A DNA stretch of 64,000 nucleotides from Aromatoleum bremense (GCF_017894365.1 NZ_CP059467.1:2728001-2792000); one strand, 5' to 3'; shown: positions 25,066 through 34,446, numbered from the stretch's first letter. The notes: generated by a model from the sequence alone, not told the origin. Made by a program: numbers and translations.

Positions 25066-26731
25066 GCGTTGCACCCGCGAGCGCGCAGGGCGTGACGTGG
25101 ATCTGCATCACATATTCTGTGAGTTGGCACGACTTGCAGATCTGGATGAGCCTTCGACTTTACGTTTGAAAACACTGGAGCTGGCGGCGGAAACTGCCGC
25201 TGTTTTGCCTCGCCCCGGAGCTCCCGAGTTACTTCAACACGCGCTGGTTTGCGGCAAGACGGTCGTTCTTGCCAGCGACATGTATCTGCCGGCCGCCTGC
25301 ATTGCGACAATGCTCGCCGAACACGGCATTACCGGTTGGCACAAGCTTTATGTCTCGTCGGAGATCGGCCTGCGCAAGGATACCGGGAGGCTCTATGACT
25401 ATATCCTTGAGGATTGGGGCGTCCAGGTCGGTGAAGTGATGGTGGTGGGTGACAATGAACGTTCCGATCTGCAGATACCCGGGGATCGGGGCATGCGAAC
25501 GTTGCACATGCTTAGGCCAGTCGAGTTGGCGCGGGGGACAGTACGGCTGGCACCGTTGATTGATGAGGTGCAACACGGTGGCTCTCTCGATGCAAATATC
25601 GGTTTGGGATTGATAGTGCGGAAGTTTTTCGGCCGGGTGTTCCACGACCGCTTCGATCCCGAGGCAATTATTCCAGCGCCGGATGCTCGCGCCATCGGAT
25701 ATGCTGTTGCCGGGCCGCTGGTGTTGGCTTTTACACAGTGGTTACTCGATCGGGCGTCCCAGGAGGGAGTCGAGCGGCTGCATTTTTTGGCACGCGAGGG
25801 GCAATTCCTCAAACTGGTCTACGACCGGGTCGCCCTCGGGATGGAGCACGCGCCATCCTCCTCATATCTGGTGCTTTCACGGCGCGCAGTGAACGTGCCT
25901 GCGATCAAGTCGATCGAGGATGTATTGCTTATCGCTCGCACAAGTTTTGGACCGGCTTCCTTGAAAGACTATCTGCTTGAGCGATTCGGTCTCGAACTGA
26001 CGCAAGTGGAGAAGGACGGCCTGTTCGAGCAAGGCTTATGGCGGAAGGGGAAGCCCGTGGATATTCGCGACGGCGATATCGATGCGCTGCGACCGCTGCT
26101 GGATGCACTGCTACCGGCGATATTGCGTCAAGCCGAACTTGAGCGACGGGGCTTGGTAGCCTATCTAAATGAACAGGGTGTGAGCGGTACCAGTGCAACT
26201 ACGGTTGTGGACATCGGATACTCGGGCACCATCCAGCATCGCCTGAATGCCCTACTTGGGGGAGGGGTCAACGGATATTACATGGCAACTTTCTTGAATA
26301 CCGAATCGATGGAAGCTCGTTTCGACGTCCGGGCGGAGGGGTGTTTTTGTCATCGCGCCGCACAGGGGGAAGGTGCGCCGCTGTTTATTCGCCGGAGTTT
26401 TTTTGCCGAGAAGCTGCTGAGTTCGGACGATCCTCAAGTGATCCGCTACGGGGTGGGCGAAGGTGGGGCGCTGGTACCGGAATTTCGCGTGCTGACACGA
26501 GAAGAGCGGGAGACGTCAGGCGTTCGAGCCGACGTAAGGGCAGGAGCTCTTGAGTTCGTCGAGGATGTGATGACAGTTCGCGAAGGACTCCTACCTGATT
26601 TCCGCTTTCCGCCTCAACTCGCGATGGCGCTGTTTGAGACCTTTGTCGATCGGCTTTCGTCGGCAGAGGACGCAGTGCTGCGCGGACTAGTGCTGGATGA
26701 TCATTATTGCGGCCGAGGGCTTGTCGCCTGA
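25001..26731 (+). CDS. HAD domain remainder plus C-terminal surface-polysaccharide domain, C-terminal part of the frameshifted gene
   Basis: This frame carries the HAD motifs missing upstream: VVLASDMYLP (motif II) and GEVMVVGDNERSDLQ with following Gly (motif III/IV). A ~300-residue domain follows with RLHFLAREGQFLKLVYDRV and TTVVDIGYSGTIQHRLNALL, found beside HAD domains in capsule/O-antigen proteins. No plausible ribosome site precedes its first ATG at 25001, and the sequence before KYLAWRAEAE does not belong to the family, so it is best read as the second half of the gene starting at 23872. It could be a sequencing artefact, a real inactivation, or slippage-dependent expression. Confidence 0.8.
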   Translation: MLLVKPVYRWGKKYLAWRAEAERCTRERAGRDVDLHHIFCELARLADLDEPSTLRLKTLELAAETAAVLPRPGAPELLQHALVCGKTVVLASDMYLPAACIATMLAEHGITGWHKLYVSSEIGLRKDTGRLYDYILEDWGVQVGEVMVVGDNERSDLQIPGDRGMRTLHMLRPVELARGTVRLAPLIDEVQHGGSLDANIGLGLIVRKFFGRVFHDRFDPEAIIPAPDARAIGYAVAGPLVLAFTQWLLDRASQEGVERLHFLAREGQFLKLVYDRVALGMEHAPSSSYLVLSRRAVNVPAIKSIEDVLLIARTSFGPASLKDYLLERFGLELTQVEKDGLFEQGLWRKGKPVDIRDGDIDALRPLLDALLPAILRQAELERRGLVAYLNEQGVSGTSATTVVDIGYSGTIQHRLNALLGGGVNGYYMATFLNTESMEARFDVRAEGCFCHRAAQGEGAPLFIRRSFFAEKLLSSDDPQVIRYGVGEGGALVPEFRVLTREERETSGVRADVRAGALEFVEDVMTVREGLLPDFRFPPQLAMALFETFVDRLSSAEDAVLRGLVLDDHYCGRGLVA

Positions 26732-26836
26732 ATAGATGAGAAGCCATAGGCAAAGAGCGGTCTATTTCTAACCAACTGAGCACATTGGTCTTTCCCGTAA
26801 ACATTCCGCAGTTATCGGTAGGAGCAGTACAGAAAG

Positions 26837-28867
26837 ATGTCGTGTTCGAGCGGTGAGGCACACGTAGTTGTGAGCGGGAATCTGCAGAGCCACCGGCAGT
26901 GGCTATTTTGGTGTGCCGCATTGCTGACCGGGGTGTTGCTCATCTATGTGCCGGGTTTGCAAAACGAGCTCGTCTTCGACGATGGGCGATTCGATGCGGG
27001 TGAGGCCCTGCTCGACGGCTACGGCAGCCTGCTGAGCCTGAAGCAGCGGCTGCTTTCCTATGGCTCCTTCGTCTGGGTGAACGCGCTGTTCGGCGAGTGC
27101 TGGTGGAAGCAGCGCGTGGTCAACCTGATCGTCCATTTTGGCGTGGCCGTGTCGCTGCTGGGACTATACCGACTGCTTGCCGCGCAGGTGAAATGGCCTG
27201 AAGAACTGGCCGCGGAAACGCGCTTCGCCGCCTCGCGCGATGCTGCCGTGTTCGTCGGCGTCGCCGTCTTCGCCTTCAATCCGGTCGCGGTTTACGCGGT
27301 TGCCTATCTGATCCAGCGTTCGATCCTGATGGCGACGCTGTTCGTCGTCCTGTCCTGTCTGTTCTTTGCCAGGGGCATCGTCGGCAAGGGCAGGCTGAAC
27401 TATCTGGGCGCCGCGCTGTGCTACCTCGCCGCCGTGTTGTCCAAGGAGCATGCGCTGATGGCGCCAGTGCTTGGGGTGCCGTTATACGTATTCCTGCGCC
27501 GTCCAACGGCGAAGCAGCTTGGGCTGATCGCGGCGGTCGGCGCTCTTGCAGCGGCGGGCGTCGCGGCGGTGCTGTCCAGCATCTACGGCTCGATCGTCGG
27601 CGTGGCCTTCGACGAACTATCGCGGACCTTTGTCGCCCAGCTGAAGGCGATCGACCCCGCTATAGAAGCCCGCACCTATCCGTTGAGCATCGTCAATCAG
27701 GCGACGCTTTTCTTCCAGTACGGCTTCCTGTGGCTGGTGCCCAACGTGCAGTGGATGTCGATCGATCTGCGGCCGCCATTTCCGCTCGCGTTCGGCGCGT
27801 TTCCTCATGTCCTCGGCGCGATCGGCTTCGCCGCTCTGATCCTGGGGGCGGCCTATCTGCTGTTCCGTCGCGAGGGGCCGTTGCGCTTCCTCGGCTTGTG
27901 CCTGAGTGTGCCGTTGATCCTGTTCGCGACCGAGTTTTCCACGGTATGGATACAGGATCCGTTCGTGCTGTACCGCAGTTATCTGTGGGCGATTGCGATT
28001 CCCGGCATCGTCATGCTGCTGTTCGTCGGCACAAGGACGACGGTCGTCTACCTGGTCGGGCTGGCGGTGTCGACGGTGCTGATCGGCCTGTCGGTCGAGC
28101 GTGTGACGACGTTCAGGAGCAGCCTCACAGTGTGGGCCGATGCCGTCGACAAAATCGACGCCGAGGCGCCGGCCAATGCGGTCGGACGCTGGCGCCCCTT
28201 CCTCAACCGCGGGACGTACTACCTCGAAAACGATCTCCCGCAACTCGCCTATGCCGACTTCGCACGCGCCGAATCGCTCGGGGAGTCATTCGGTTCGTCG
28301 CGCTTCAACATGGGCGTCAGCCTCCAGATCGAGAAGAAGATCCCGGAGGCGGTCGCCGCTTTCGACGCCGCTGAAAAGCAGGGCTTGCGCACGTTCGGCC
28401 TCTATTATCACCGGGGCGCCACGCGAGCTATGATGGGCAAATTCGAGGGGGCGATCGACGATCTCAATCTCGCGATCGACAAGGCTTCCGATCACAAGCT
28501 GCGCACTCACGCACGCACCTTGCGCGGGGACGCAGCGATGCAAATCCGGCGCTACGACGTCGCCGTTGGGGAATACCAGGCGCTGCTGCGCGACGATCCG
28601 CGCAATTACGCCGTCCGCCTCGGCTTGGCGATGGCGCATCTCGGAATGCGGAACCTGGCCGCCGCTGGGCCGCTGCTGGACGAATTGCTGGCCGAGAAAC
28701 CTCACCATGCTGCCTATTACGGCCGTGCCCTGCTAAACAGCGTACAGGGGTCAAGCGCAGCGGCGGTGGCCGATATCGAGCGCGCCATCGCGCTCAACCC
28801 GAAGCACCCTGGCTATCGTTCGCTGCGTTCGCAGTGGGGCGTGCCGCCCGGCCCGCCGGCGCGGTGA
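26837..28867 (+). CDS. Multispan membrane protein with C-terminal TPR repeats (TMTC/GT-C-like)
   Basis: 676 residues. The N-terminal ~430 residues hold about ten membrane segments. A first periplasmic loop has ELVFDDGRFDAGEALL, in the place where GT-C glycosyltransferases keep their catalytic acidic residue, and a later loop reads VAYLIQRSILMATLFVVLS. Residues ~445-665 contain tetratricopeptide-like repeats (YLENDLPQLAYADFARAES; SSRFNMGVSLQIEKKIPEA; AIDDLNLAIDKA; DIERAIALNPKHPGY). This layout matches TMTC/OGT-like putative protein glycosyltransferases using lipid-linked sugars. Activity is inferred from architecture only. It ends convergent with sapC. Confidence 0.82.
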   Translation: MSCSSGEAHVVVSGNLQSHRQWLFWCAALLTGVLLIYVPGLQNELVFDDGRFDAGEALLDGYGSLLSLKQRLLSYGSFVWVNALFGECWWKQRVVNLIVHFGVAVSLLGLYRLLAAQVKWPEELAAETRFAASRDAAVFVGVAVFAFNPVAVYAVAYLIQRSILMATLFVVLSCLFFARGIVGKGRLNYLGAALCYLAAVLSKEHALMAPVLGVPLYVFLRRPTAKQLGLIAAVGALAAAGVAAVLSSIYGSIVGVAFDELSRTFVAQLKAIDPAIEARTYPLSIVNQATLFFQYGFLWLVPNVQWMSIDLRPPFPLAFGAFPHVLGAIGFAALILGAAYLLFRREGPLRFLGLCLSVPLILFATEFSTVWIQDPFVLYRSYLWAIAIPGIVMLLFVGTRTTVVYLVGLAVSTVLIGLSVERVTTFRSSLTVWADAVDKIDAEAPANAVGRWRPFLNRGTYYLENDLPQLAYADFARAESLGESFGSSRFNMGVSLQIEKKIPEAVAAFDAAEKQGLRTFGLYYHRGATRAMMGKFEGAIDDLNLAIDKASDHKLRTHARTLRGDAAMQIRRYDVAVGEYQALLRDDPRNYAVRLGLAMAHLGMRNLAAAGPLLDELLAEKPHHAAYYGRALLNSVQGSSAAAVADIERAIALNPKHPGYRSLRSQWGVPPGPPAR

Positions 28868-28914
28868 GGCGGCGCCGCGCGTGAACTGAACGCCACCCGG
28901 CCGGCGCGGCCCGT

Positions 28915-29655
28915 TCAGGCGTCCCGAGAAACGGTTTCTGCTCTCGCGTCCGCTTGCGGCAGGCGCTGCTCGGCCAGACGCCCCACCAGCGCCAGGTGGG
29001 CCATCGAGTGCAGTTGCGAATAGGCGAGCGAGATGGCGCCGACCTTGTGCAGCGAAGCCAAGGTGCTGGTGCGTAGCTTGTTCAGCGCTTCTTCGTCGAT
29101 ACGCAGGAATTGATCCATCGTCCACTGCCGGCTGCCGGTACGCACCGCCGCCGTCCACGGCTGCAGCAGGCCTGCCGCTTCGAGCGCCGAGCAGGCGCCA
29201 AGAGAGGGGTCGCGATCCTGCGTGAAGCGGGCGAGAAAACGCGTCACGCCCTGCAGTGCTTCGGACGGTGTTTTGTCTTCGTTGAAGAACGCTTCACCGT
29301 CCGGTCCGTCGGTGATTAAGTCGCTGTCCTCGTCGACGCACAGCAGTTTTTCGCCGCGCTCGGCATAGCTCACCGAGAACGGCCATGCCCGGAAGGCCGC
29401 CGGCGTGTAGGCACCCAGCCATTGGCCTTGTTCATCGACGAACACGTTGGCCTCCGCTTCCAGGCCCAGGATCGCGACTGGAAAGCAGTTGTTCTGGTGC
29501 TTGACGAAGCCGATCGGGAAAGCGCTTGCCGCGTTGCGAACTTCAGTCAGCATCAGCGGGACGAGGGCGGTCTGGGCAGCAAAGGCATACGACGAAAAAT
29601 GCTGCCAGCGTTTTTTGCCGTACTTGGCGAAGGTGACAGGTTGGATGTTTGCCAT
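28915..29655 (-). CDS. sapC: SapC family protein
   Basis: 246 residues from the ATG at 29655 (MANIQPVTFAKYGKKRW). SapC hallmarks are AFPIGFVKHQNNCFPVAILGL, NVFVDEQGQWLGAYTPAAFR and WPFSV, with DLITDGPDGEAFFNED in the middle. The family is named for a gene of the Campylobacter fetus S-layer (sap) locus; its biochemical role is not established. It has no signal peptide and looks cytoplasmic. A longer upstream frame to 29775 lacks family similarity. It faces the TPR gene tail to tail. A broken relative lies at 33350-33546, and an S-layer-like RTX gene is nearby. Confidence 0.9.
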   Translation of the reverse strand: MANIQPVTFAKYGKKRWQHFSSYAFAAQTALVPLMLTEVRNAASAFPIGFVKHQNNCFPVAILGLEAEANVFVDEQGQWLGAYTPAAFRAWPFSVSYAERGEKLLCVDEDSDLITDGPDGEAFFNEDKTPSEALQGVTRFLARFTQDRDPSLGACSALEAAGLLQPWTAAVRTGSRQWTMDQFLRIDEEALNKLRTSTLASLHKVGAISLAYSQLHSMAHLALVGRLAEQRLPQADARAETVSRDA

Positions 29656-30049
29656 GGTCTGAAAGTATTCGGTGCTGAAGGGTGAAGGTGATTTGTGCAG
29701 CGCACGGGCTGGCGCGGGAGGGGGCAAGTGTAGCAGAGGCAGTGCGCGGGCCCGCGCGACCGGCGTACATGGCACGAGGCGCGATAGACGGGGTTCGTCC
29801 GGGATGGACGGTCGAATACGCGAATCTGGTAAAGTCAGCGCCCGCGCCGGCGCATGTACGCGCTTCAGTCAGCTTGTGTACGATCGCCGGCCAGCATTTT
29901 CGGTGCCTTTTCGCCCCCAGCATGATGACATTCCGCCCGCCGCAGTACCCGTTCATCGACATCCTGCATGCTGCCGTGGCCGTGAACTGGCATTTCATCA
30001 AGAAACCCTTCGTGAAGCCTCGGCTGGTTCCGGCCGACAAGGAGCGGCG
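29656..30049. other. 394-base divergent intergenic region
   Basis: The region lies between the sapC start and the acyltransferase start and should hold both promoters; I see no strong consensus boxes. An ORF of up to 123 residues (29682-30053) ends in an ATGA overlap with the acyltransferase. Its last 43 residues start at a double ATG near 29922 and could be a coupled leader peptide, but there is no ribosome site and no recognised similarity. Confidence 0.4.
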
Positions 30050-31057
30050 ATGAAGGCGGAGTCGCATTACGGGCTCGACGTGATACGCGCGGTGGCGTCG
30101 TTTCTGGTCGTTGTGCTCCATGTCGCCGCGGGCGGGTTCTACCGCTTCGACGACAACTGGTTCGCCATCAACCTCTACGATTCCCTCGTGCGCGCCGCCG
30201 TGCCCCTGTTCCTGATGGTGACGGGTGTCTTGCTGCTGAACAGGGAACAGCCGCTGGCTTCCTTCCTGTTTCGACGCGCGCGCCGGGTGCTGCCGGCCCT
30301 GCTGTTCTGGTCCGCGGTGTACGCGTTCATGCAGGGGTATAGCGTCACCGATGCGGTGGGCTTTGTCCGCCGGCTGACCATCGGCCCCGTCCAGTACCAT
30401 CTCTGGTACCTGTATGCCCTGTTCGGCATCTACGCGTTTGTGCCGGTGATGCGAGCGGTTCACCTTCATGCCTCGGTGGCGGAAAACCGTTTTTTCCTGC
30501 TGATGTGGGCCTTCGTCAGCTGCATATGGCCCGTCGCAGCGGCGCATTTCAATTTCTCGTACGACCTGATCGACGTGTACTGGCTGCACTCGTTCCTGGG
30601 GATGGCGGTGTATCTGCTCGTTGGCGCGCATCTTGGCCATCTGCTGCGGCGCAGCAATCGCCTGCCAGGCTTCGCGCTGTTTGCGCTTTCGGCAGCAGCC
30701 GTCGCCGCAGCGACGCATTACCGCGCGCTGCAGGCCGGAGCGCCCGATGAGATTTTCTATTCCTACCTGTCGCCTTTCGTCCTGCTCGGATCGATTGGCG
30801 CGTTCCTGTTCCTCGGCGCCGCCCAGCGCGCGGATTCGTGGATTTCGCCCGCGGTCAGGATGCTTTCCGCTCACTCGCTGGGCATCTACTGCGTCCACGT
30901 CCTGTTCATCGATTTCACGCGCGAAACGCTGGGTCTCTCATTGTCCAGCGGCAGTGCGTGGTGGACCGTGCCGGTGATCTCCGTGCTGGTGTTCGCGCTC
31001 GCCGCCGCGATGGCCTGGGTGATCGGCAGGTTGCCGTTATTGCGTCGCGTCGTCTGA
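30050..31057 (+). CDS. Acyltransferase family 3 membrane protein
   Basis: 335 residues with about ten membrane helices. The family motif R-X10-H is present as RAVASFLVVVLH (Arg13, His24), with PLFLMVTGVLLL next and the conserved C-terminal SHSLGIYCVHVLF-like helix. Such OafA/WecH-type enzymes acetylate or otherwise acylate surface sugars, taking the acyl group from cytoplasmic acyl-CoA. GGAGCGGCG precedes the ATG. Its neighbours are glycosyltransferases, so a glycan-decorating job fits. Confidence 0.87.
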   Translation: MKAESHYGLDVIRAVASFLVVVLHVAAGGFYRFDDNWFAINLYDSLVRAAVPLFLMVTGVLLLNREQPLASFLFRRARRVLPALLFWSAVYAFMQGYSVTDAVGFVRRLTIGPVQYHLWYLYALFGIYAFVPVMRAVHLHASVAENRFFLLMWAFVSCIWPVAAAHFNFSYDLIDVYWLHSFLGMAVYLLVGAHLGHLLRRSNRLPGFALFALSAAAVAAATHYRALQAGAPDEIFYSYLSPFVLLGSIGAFLFLGAAQRADSWISPAVRMLSAHSLGIYCVHVLFIDFTRETLGLSLSSGSAWWTVPVISVLVFALAAAMAWVIGRLPLLRRVV

Positions 31058-31140
31058 AAGGCGCTACAATCGCCCGTCCTGCCGCATCCCCCAACCTGAT
31101 CTTCGGCCGGTGACTATTCGTCGCGCCTAGCCTTGCGAAC

Positions 31141-32976
31141 ATGCGCGTATTGCACATCGGCAAGTTTTTTCCGCCCCATCCGGGTGGCATGGAAGTTTTT
31201 CTCGCCGACCTCGTCTGTGCCCAGCGCGCCCGGGGCATCGATGCTGCCGCGCTGGTGCATGGCCAACCCTTGCCGGACGACCCGGAGTGGCTGATGCGCG
31301 TGCCGGTCTGGGGCCATCTCGTCTACGCGCCGCTGGCGCCGGGTTTCCGCACCGCGCTCGCCGCGGCGATCAGGCAGTTCCACCCGGATGTGCTGCATCT
31401 GCATCTGCCCAACACCTCGGCGTTCTGGGCGCTGCTGCTGTTGCCCGCGCGGGATCTGCCGTGGGTCGTGCATTGGCACTCGGATGTCGTCGTGTCGCGT
31501 ATTCGCGGCGCGCTGGCGCTGGCCTACCGGCTGTATCGTCCGTTCGAACAGGCGGTGCTCGACCGCGCCGAGCGCATCCTCGTCACCTCGCCGCCGTACC
31601 TGGAGGCTTCGGAGCCGCTGTCGCGCTGGCGCGACAAATGCACCGTCATACCGCTCGCGCTTGACAGCGGGCGCTTGCCCGAGCACGCCGGCACTGGTTC
31701 CGCGCCATCGTGGCGGGAAGGCAACTTCAGGCTGCTGTCGATCGGCCGGCTGACCTATTACAAGGGATTCGAGACGCTGATCCGCGCGGTGTCCGCGATG
31801 CCCGGCGTCGAGCTGCTCATCGTCGGCGAAGGAGCGCTTCGCCCCACGCTTGAAACGCTGATCGACGAATTTACCCCCGCGGGCATCGAGCCGAACATCC
31901 GCTTGCTGGGTGGTATTGACGACGCCGGCAAGCACGCCTTGCTGCAGGACTGCGACGTGTTCTGCCTCGCGTCGCGAGAGCGTACCGAGGCCTTCGGCAT
32001 CGTCCTGCTCGAAGCGATGCGCTACGCCAGGCCCTGCATCGTCGCGGACCTGCCCGGCTCGGGCATGCCCTGGGTAGTCCGCGAAGGCGGCGCGGGGGTG
32101 GCGGTGCCGGTCGAAGATGTCGCTGCGTGGCGGGACGCAATCCGCGCGTTCCAGCGTGATCCCCACTATCGCGAAGGCTGCGGCGTGCAGGGACAGCGGG
32201 CGCTTTGCAAGAAGTTTGCGCTCGACCGGTGCGTGGAATCGATCGCCTCCGAATATGCGGCGGTCGTGCCCGACGCGGCAGTGGACGCGCCCGACAAGGA
32301 ACTCCTCATCGTGATACCGGCGCGGAACGAGGCCGAAACGGTCGCGGCTGTGATACGCAGTCTGCACGAAGCCGGCTGGCGCGATGTCATCGTCGTCAAT
32401 GATCAAAGCACTGATGCGACCGGGGCGATCGCGGCGGCGGCCGGCGCCACCGTGCTGTCGCCGGTCCTGCCGCTGGGCGCCTGGGGGGCGATGCAGACCG
32501 GTATCCGCTATGCGCTGCGTCACGGTTACCGCCAGGTCGTCACGATCGACGCCGACGGCCAGCACGAACCGGCCTGCATCCCCGTGCTGCTCGCCGCCGC
32601 CCGCAGCCACGATGTCGTCATCGGCGCCTTCCCCCAGCGCGGCAGCCGCCTGCGCAGGATCGCATGGCGCTATTTCCGCGCCATCACCGGCTTCGGCATT
32701 GATGATCTCACCTCCGGGTTCCGCTGTTACAATCGCGCCGCGTGTGAGGTCCTCGCCGCGGATGAAGCCACGTTGCTGGATTATCAGGATCTCGGCGTGC
32801 TGCTGATGCTGCGTCATGCGGGCCTCGAGATCGCCGAAGTGCCGGTCGCAATGTACCCGCGCGCCACCGGTCCGTCGCGCATCTTCGCCAGCTGGTCTCG
32901 CGTCGCCCGCTACATGGCGGAAAGCACGCTGCTATGTCTTGCGCGCTGGCACCCCAAACACCACCTCAGCCGATGA
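31141..32976 (+). CDS. Bifunctional glycosyltransferase, GT4 fused to GT2
   Basis: 611 residues. The N-terminal GT4 (1-375) begins MRVLHIGKFFPPHPGGMEVF and includes LLSIGRLTYYKGFETLIRAV and the EX7E-type RTEAFGIVLLEAMRYARPCI. The C-terminal GT2 (~380-611) is DPM1-like: LIVIPARNEAETVAAVIRSL, VTIDADGQHEP and DDLTSGFRCYNR. The GT2 part, paired with a DUF2304 gene overlapping its stop, matches a common cassette that loads a sugar onto polyprenyl phosphate or a glycan. A weak TACAAT -10-like box lies at 31065-31070. Confidence 0.9.
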   Translation: MRVLHIGKFFPPHPGGMEVFLADLVCAQRARGIDAAALVHGQPLPDDPEWLMRVPVWGHLVYAPLAPGFRTALAAAIRQFHPDVLHLHLPNTSAFWALLLLPARDLPWVVHWHSDVVVSRIRGALALAYRLYRPFEQAVLDRAERILVTSPPYLEASEPLSRWRDKCTVIPLALDSGRLPEHAGTGSAPSWREGNFRLLSIGRLTYYKGFETLIRAVSAMPGVELLIVGEGALRPTLETLIDEFTPAGIEPNIRLLGGIDDAGKHALLQDCDVFCLASRERTEAFGIVLLEAMRYARPCIVADLPGSGMPWVVREGGAGVAVPVEDVAAWRDAIRAFQRDPHYREGCGVQGQRALCKKFALDRCVESIASEYAAVVPDAAVDAPDKELLIVIPARNEAETVAAVIRSLHEAGWRDVIVVNDQSTDATGAIAAAAGATVLSPVLPLGAWGAMQTGIRYALRHGYRQVVTIDADGQHEPACIPVLLAAARSHDVVIGAFPQRGSRLRRIAWRYFRAITGFGIDDLTSGFRCYNRAACEVLAADEATLLDYQDLGVLLMLRHAGLEIAEVPVAMYPRATGPSRIFASWSRVARYMAESTLLCLARWHPKHHLSR

Positions 32977-33365
32977 TCTCCCTCAATCTCACCACCTCTC
33001 TCCTGGGGGCTGCGCTCGCGACGGCGATCCTCGTCCTCGTACGCCGCGACCACCTGCATCTGAGTCACGGTGTTTCATGGATCATCGTTGCCGCCACCGC
33101 CGCGCTGCTGGGCGCCTGGCCGATGTTGCTCGACCGCATCGCCTTCGTTGCCGGCATCGCCTATCCGCCGGCGCTGCTGCTGCTTGCGGGTGTAGTCGTC
33201 CTGCTGATCAAGGCCCTGCTTGCCGATATTGCCAATACCCGGCTCGAAAGGCAGGTGCGCCGCCTCAACCAGCGGCTGGCGATGTTCGAGGCGGAGTACG
33301 AACAGCGCGCACGTGCCGGCGCAAAGGTAGCAGGCGCTGGCAGCGACTTTGGTACTTCCAGTTAA
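32973..33365 (+). CDS. DUF2304 small membrane protein
   Basis: 130 residues; the ATG overlaps the stop of the GT4-GT2 gene. There are three membrane helices (SLLGAALATAILVLV, WIIVAATAALLGAWPML, PPALLLLAGVVVLLIKAL), then an amphipathic helix ERQVRRLNQRLAMFEAEYEQ. DUF2304 proteins sit beside DPM1-like GT2 enzymes and are thought to help in lipid-linked sugar handling; the exact role is unknown. The last few residues run toward a relic of sapC on the other strand, so the tail may have been altered by rearrangement. Confidence 0.85.
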   Translation: MISLNLTTSLLGAALATAILVLVRRDHLHLSHGVSWIIVAATAALLGAWPMLLDRIAFVAGIAYPPALLLLAGVVVLLIKALLADIANTRLERQVRRLNQRLAMFEAEYEQRARAGAKVAGAGSDFGTSS

Positions 33366-33546
33366 CACGCGCGACCACGCACAGCACCTGCTTGCCATCG
33401 GGTGTGTTGGCCAACTGGAAGGGATAGCCCCGGTAGGCTGCGGGAATATAGACACCCAGCCAGGCGCCCGTCCGGGCCGACGAACAGGTTCTGCCCTTTG
33501 TTCAGACCCAGCACCGCCATCAGGGCAGAGCCCTTCGGGTGCACCA
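33350..33546 (-). pseudogene. Relic of a second sapC gene
   Basis: Read on the minus strand, one frame gives GSALMAVLGLNKGQNLFVGP and continues to DGRLAG. After a one-base shift another frame gives VYIPAAYRGYPFQLANTPDG and CVVARVNW. Together these match the middle of SapC (compare VAILGLEAEANVFVDEQGQWLGAYTPAAFRAWPF region of the intact copy). Both ends are missing. It joins directly to a DUF4160 fragment upstream, so it is a rearrangement scar. Confidence 0.82.
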
Positions 33547-33711
33547 TGCGCCTGCGAGCAACATACCGTCCTCAATGGCAATCGATGCCCTATCACTTTG
33601 ATAACGAACGTGAACGTGCGGAAGGTGATGCTTTTCCTTGATCTCGAAAAACGTCGAAATGATGATGCCGCGCTTGTAAGCAAAAGTCGGTGCTGGCGGA
33701 ACGGCGGTCAA
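33545..33711 (-). pseudogene. 5' fragment of a DUF4160 gene
   Basis: The minus-strand frame encodes YKRGIIISTFFEIKEKHHLP, then HVHVRYQSDRASIAIEDG and LLAG, the N-terminal half of a DUF4160 protein (normal length ~80-90). It then breaks into the sapC relic. It begins where the RAYT gene ends. A longer but frameshifted copy lies at 34695-34965. Confidence 0.75.
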
Positions 33712-34439
33712 ATCGGCAGCGTGGTCTGCTGCTCCTGCGCATTGCCTGGTTCAGCCATTTTACGCGGCCGACCCCGCGGACGCACCTCGCAGCGACGGCC
33801 GATCATCCGTTCGACCTGATCGAGAAAGCGCCCCTTGCCCAACGGTTGCCCCTGGTTCAGCGCCAGGCGGATATCCGTCAGCGCCTCATGATCGAGTTCG
33901 CTGCGGAACAAGGCCCGATAGGCCGCTTGGCGAGATGTCGCGTCGCCATCCAGCCCGAGATACAACGCATGCGGCGTCAGCAGCGCATCGGACTGCCCCA
34001 GGCCATTCGCCTGATAGCTGCTCCAGCGGTAATGCGCCGGATCGTCCGTGATGTTGGCCCGCACCGGATTCAACTCGATGTAACGTTGACAGAGCAATAA
34101 ATAATCATTGGCCTGCACCAGCGAAGACTTGTAGCGGCTGTCCCACAAGGTGCCGGTGCGACGGTAGGTCTTGTTGATGTACTGCACATAGCGCCGCCCG
34201 AGCGAAATCACCAGTTGCGAGACTGCCTGCGCGGTCGGCGGCGTGAGCAGCAGATGCACATGGTTGGTCATCAGCACATAGGCATGCAAGGCGCAGCCGG
34301 TCTTTTGCAGCGCCTCGGCCAGCCATTCCCGATAGGCCAGAAAGTCCTCATCGGTAAAGAAGCAGGCCTCCCGGTTATGGCCGCGCTGCACCAGATGGAT
34401 GGGAACGCCGGGCAGGTGGATACGGGGACGGCGGGGCAA
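33708..34439 (-). CDS. RAYT-type (REP-associated tyrosine) transposase
   Basis: 243 residues, apparently intact. Y1 transposase features are the start MPRRPRIHLPGVPIHLVQRG, the HUH metal motif in MTNHVHLLL, and the region QYINKTYRRTGTLWDSRYKS followed by the catalytic Tyr segment LCQRYIELNPVRA. RAYTs are single-copy relatives of IS200/IS605 transposases linked with REP sequences. Two 28-base REP-like direct repeats lie 0.6 kb upstream. It sits among broken DUF4160, sapC and DUF2442 genes, suggesting it marks a site of repeated rearrangement. Confidence 0.93.
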   Translation of the reverse strand: MPRRPRIHLPGVPIHLVQRGHNREACFFTDEDFLAYREWLAEALQKTGCALHAYVLMTNHVHLLLTPPTAQAVSQLVISLGRRYVQYINKTYRRTGTLWDSRYKSSLVQANDYLLLCQRYIELNPVRANITDDPAHYRWSSYQANGLGQSDALLTPHALYLGLDGDATSRQAAYRALFRSELDHEALTDIRLALNQGQPLGKGRFLDQVERMIGRRCEVRPRGRPRKMAEPGNAQEQQTTLPI

Positions 34440-34446
34440 GGCGTGC

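Noticed and set aside
28880..28917. Inverted repeat CTGAACG...CGTTCAG as a bidirectional terminator between the TPR gene and sapC
   Set aside because: Only 7-base arms, GC-rich 19-base loop, no T runs, and it overlaps the sapC stop.
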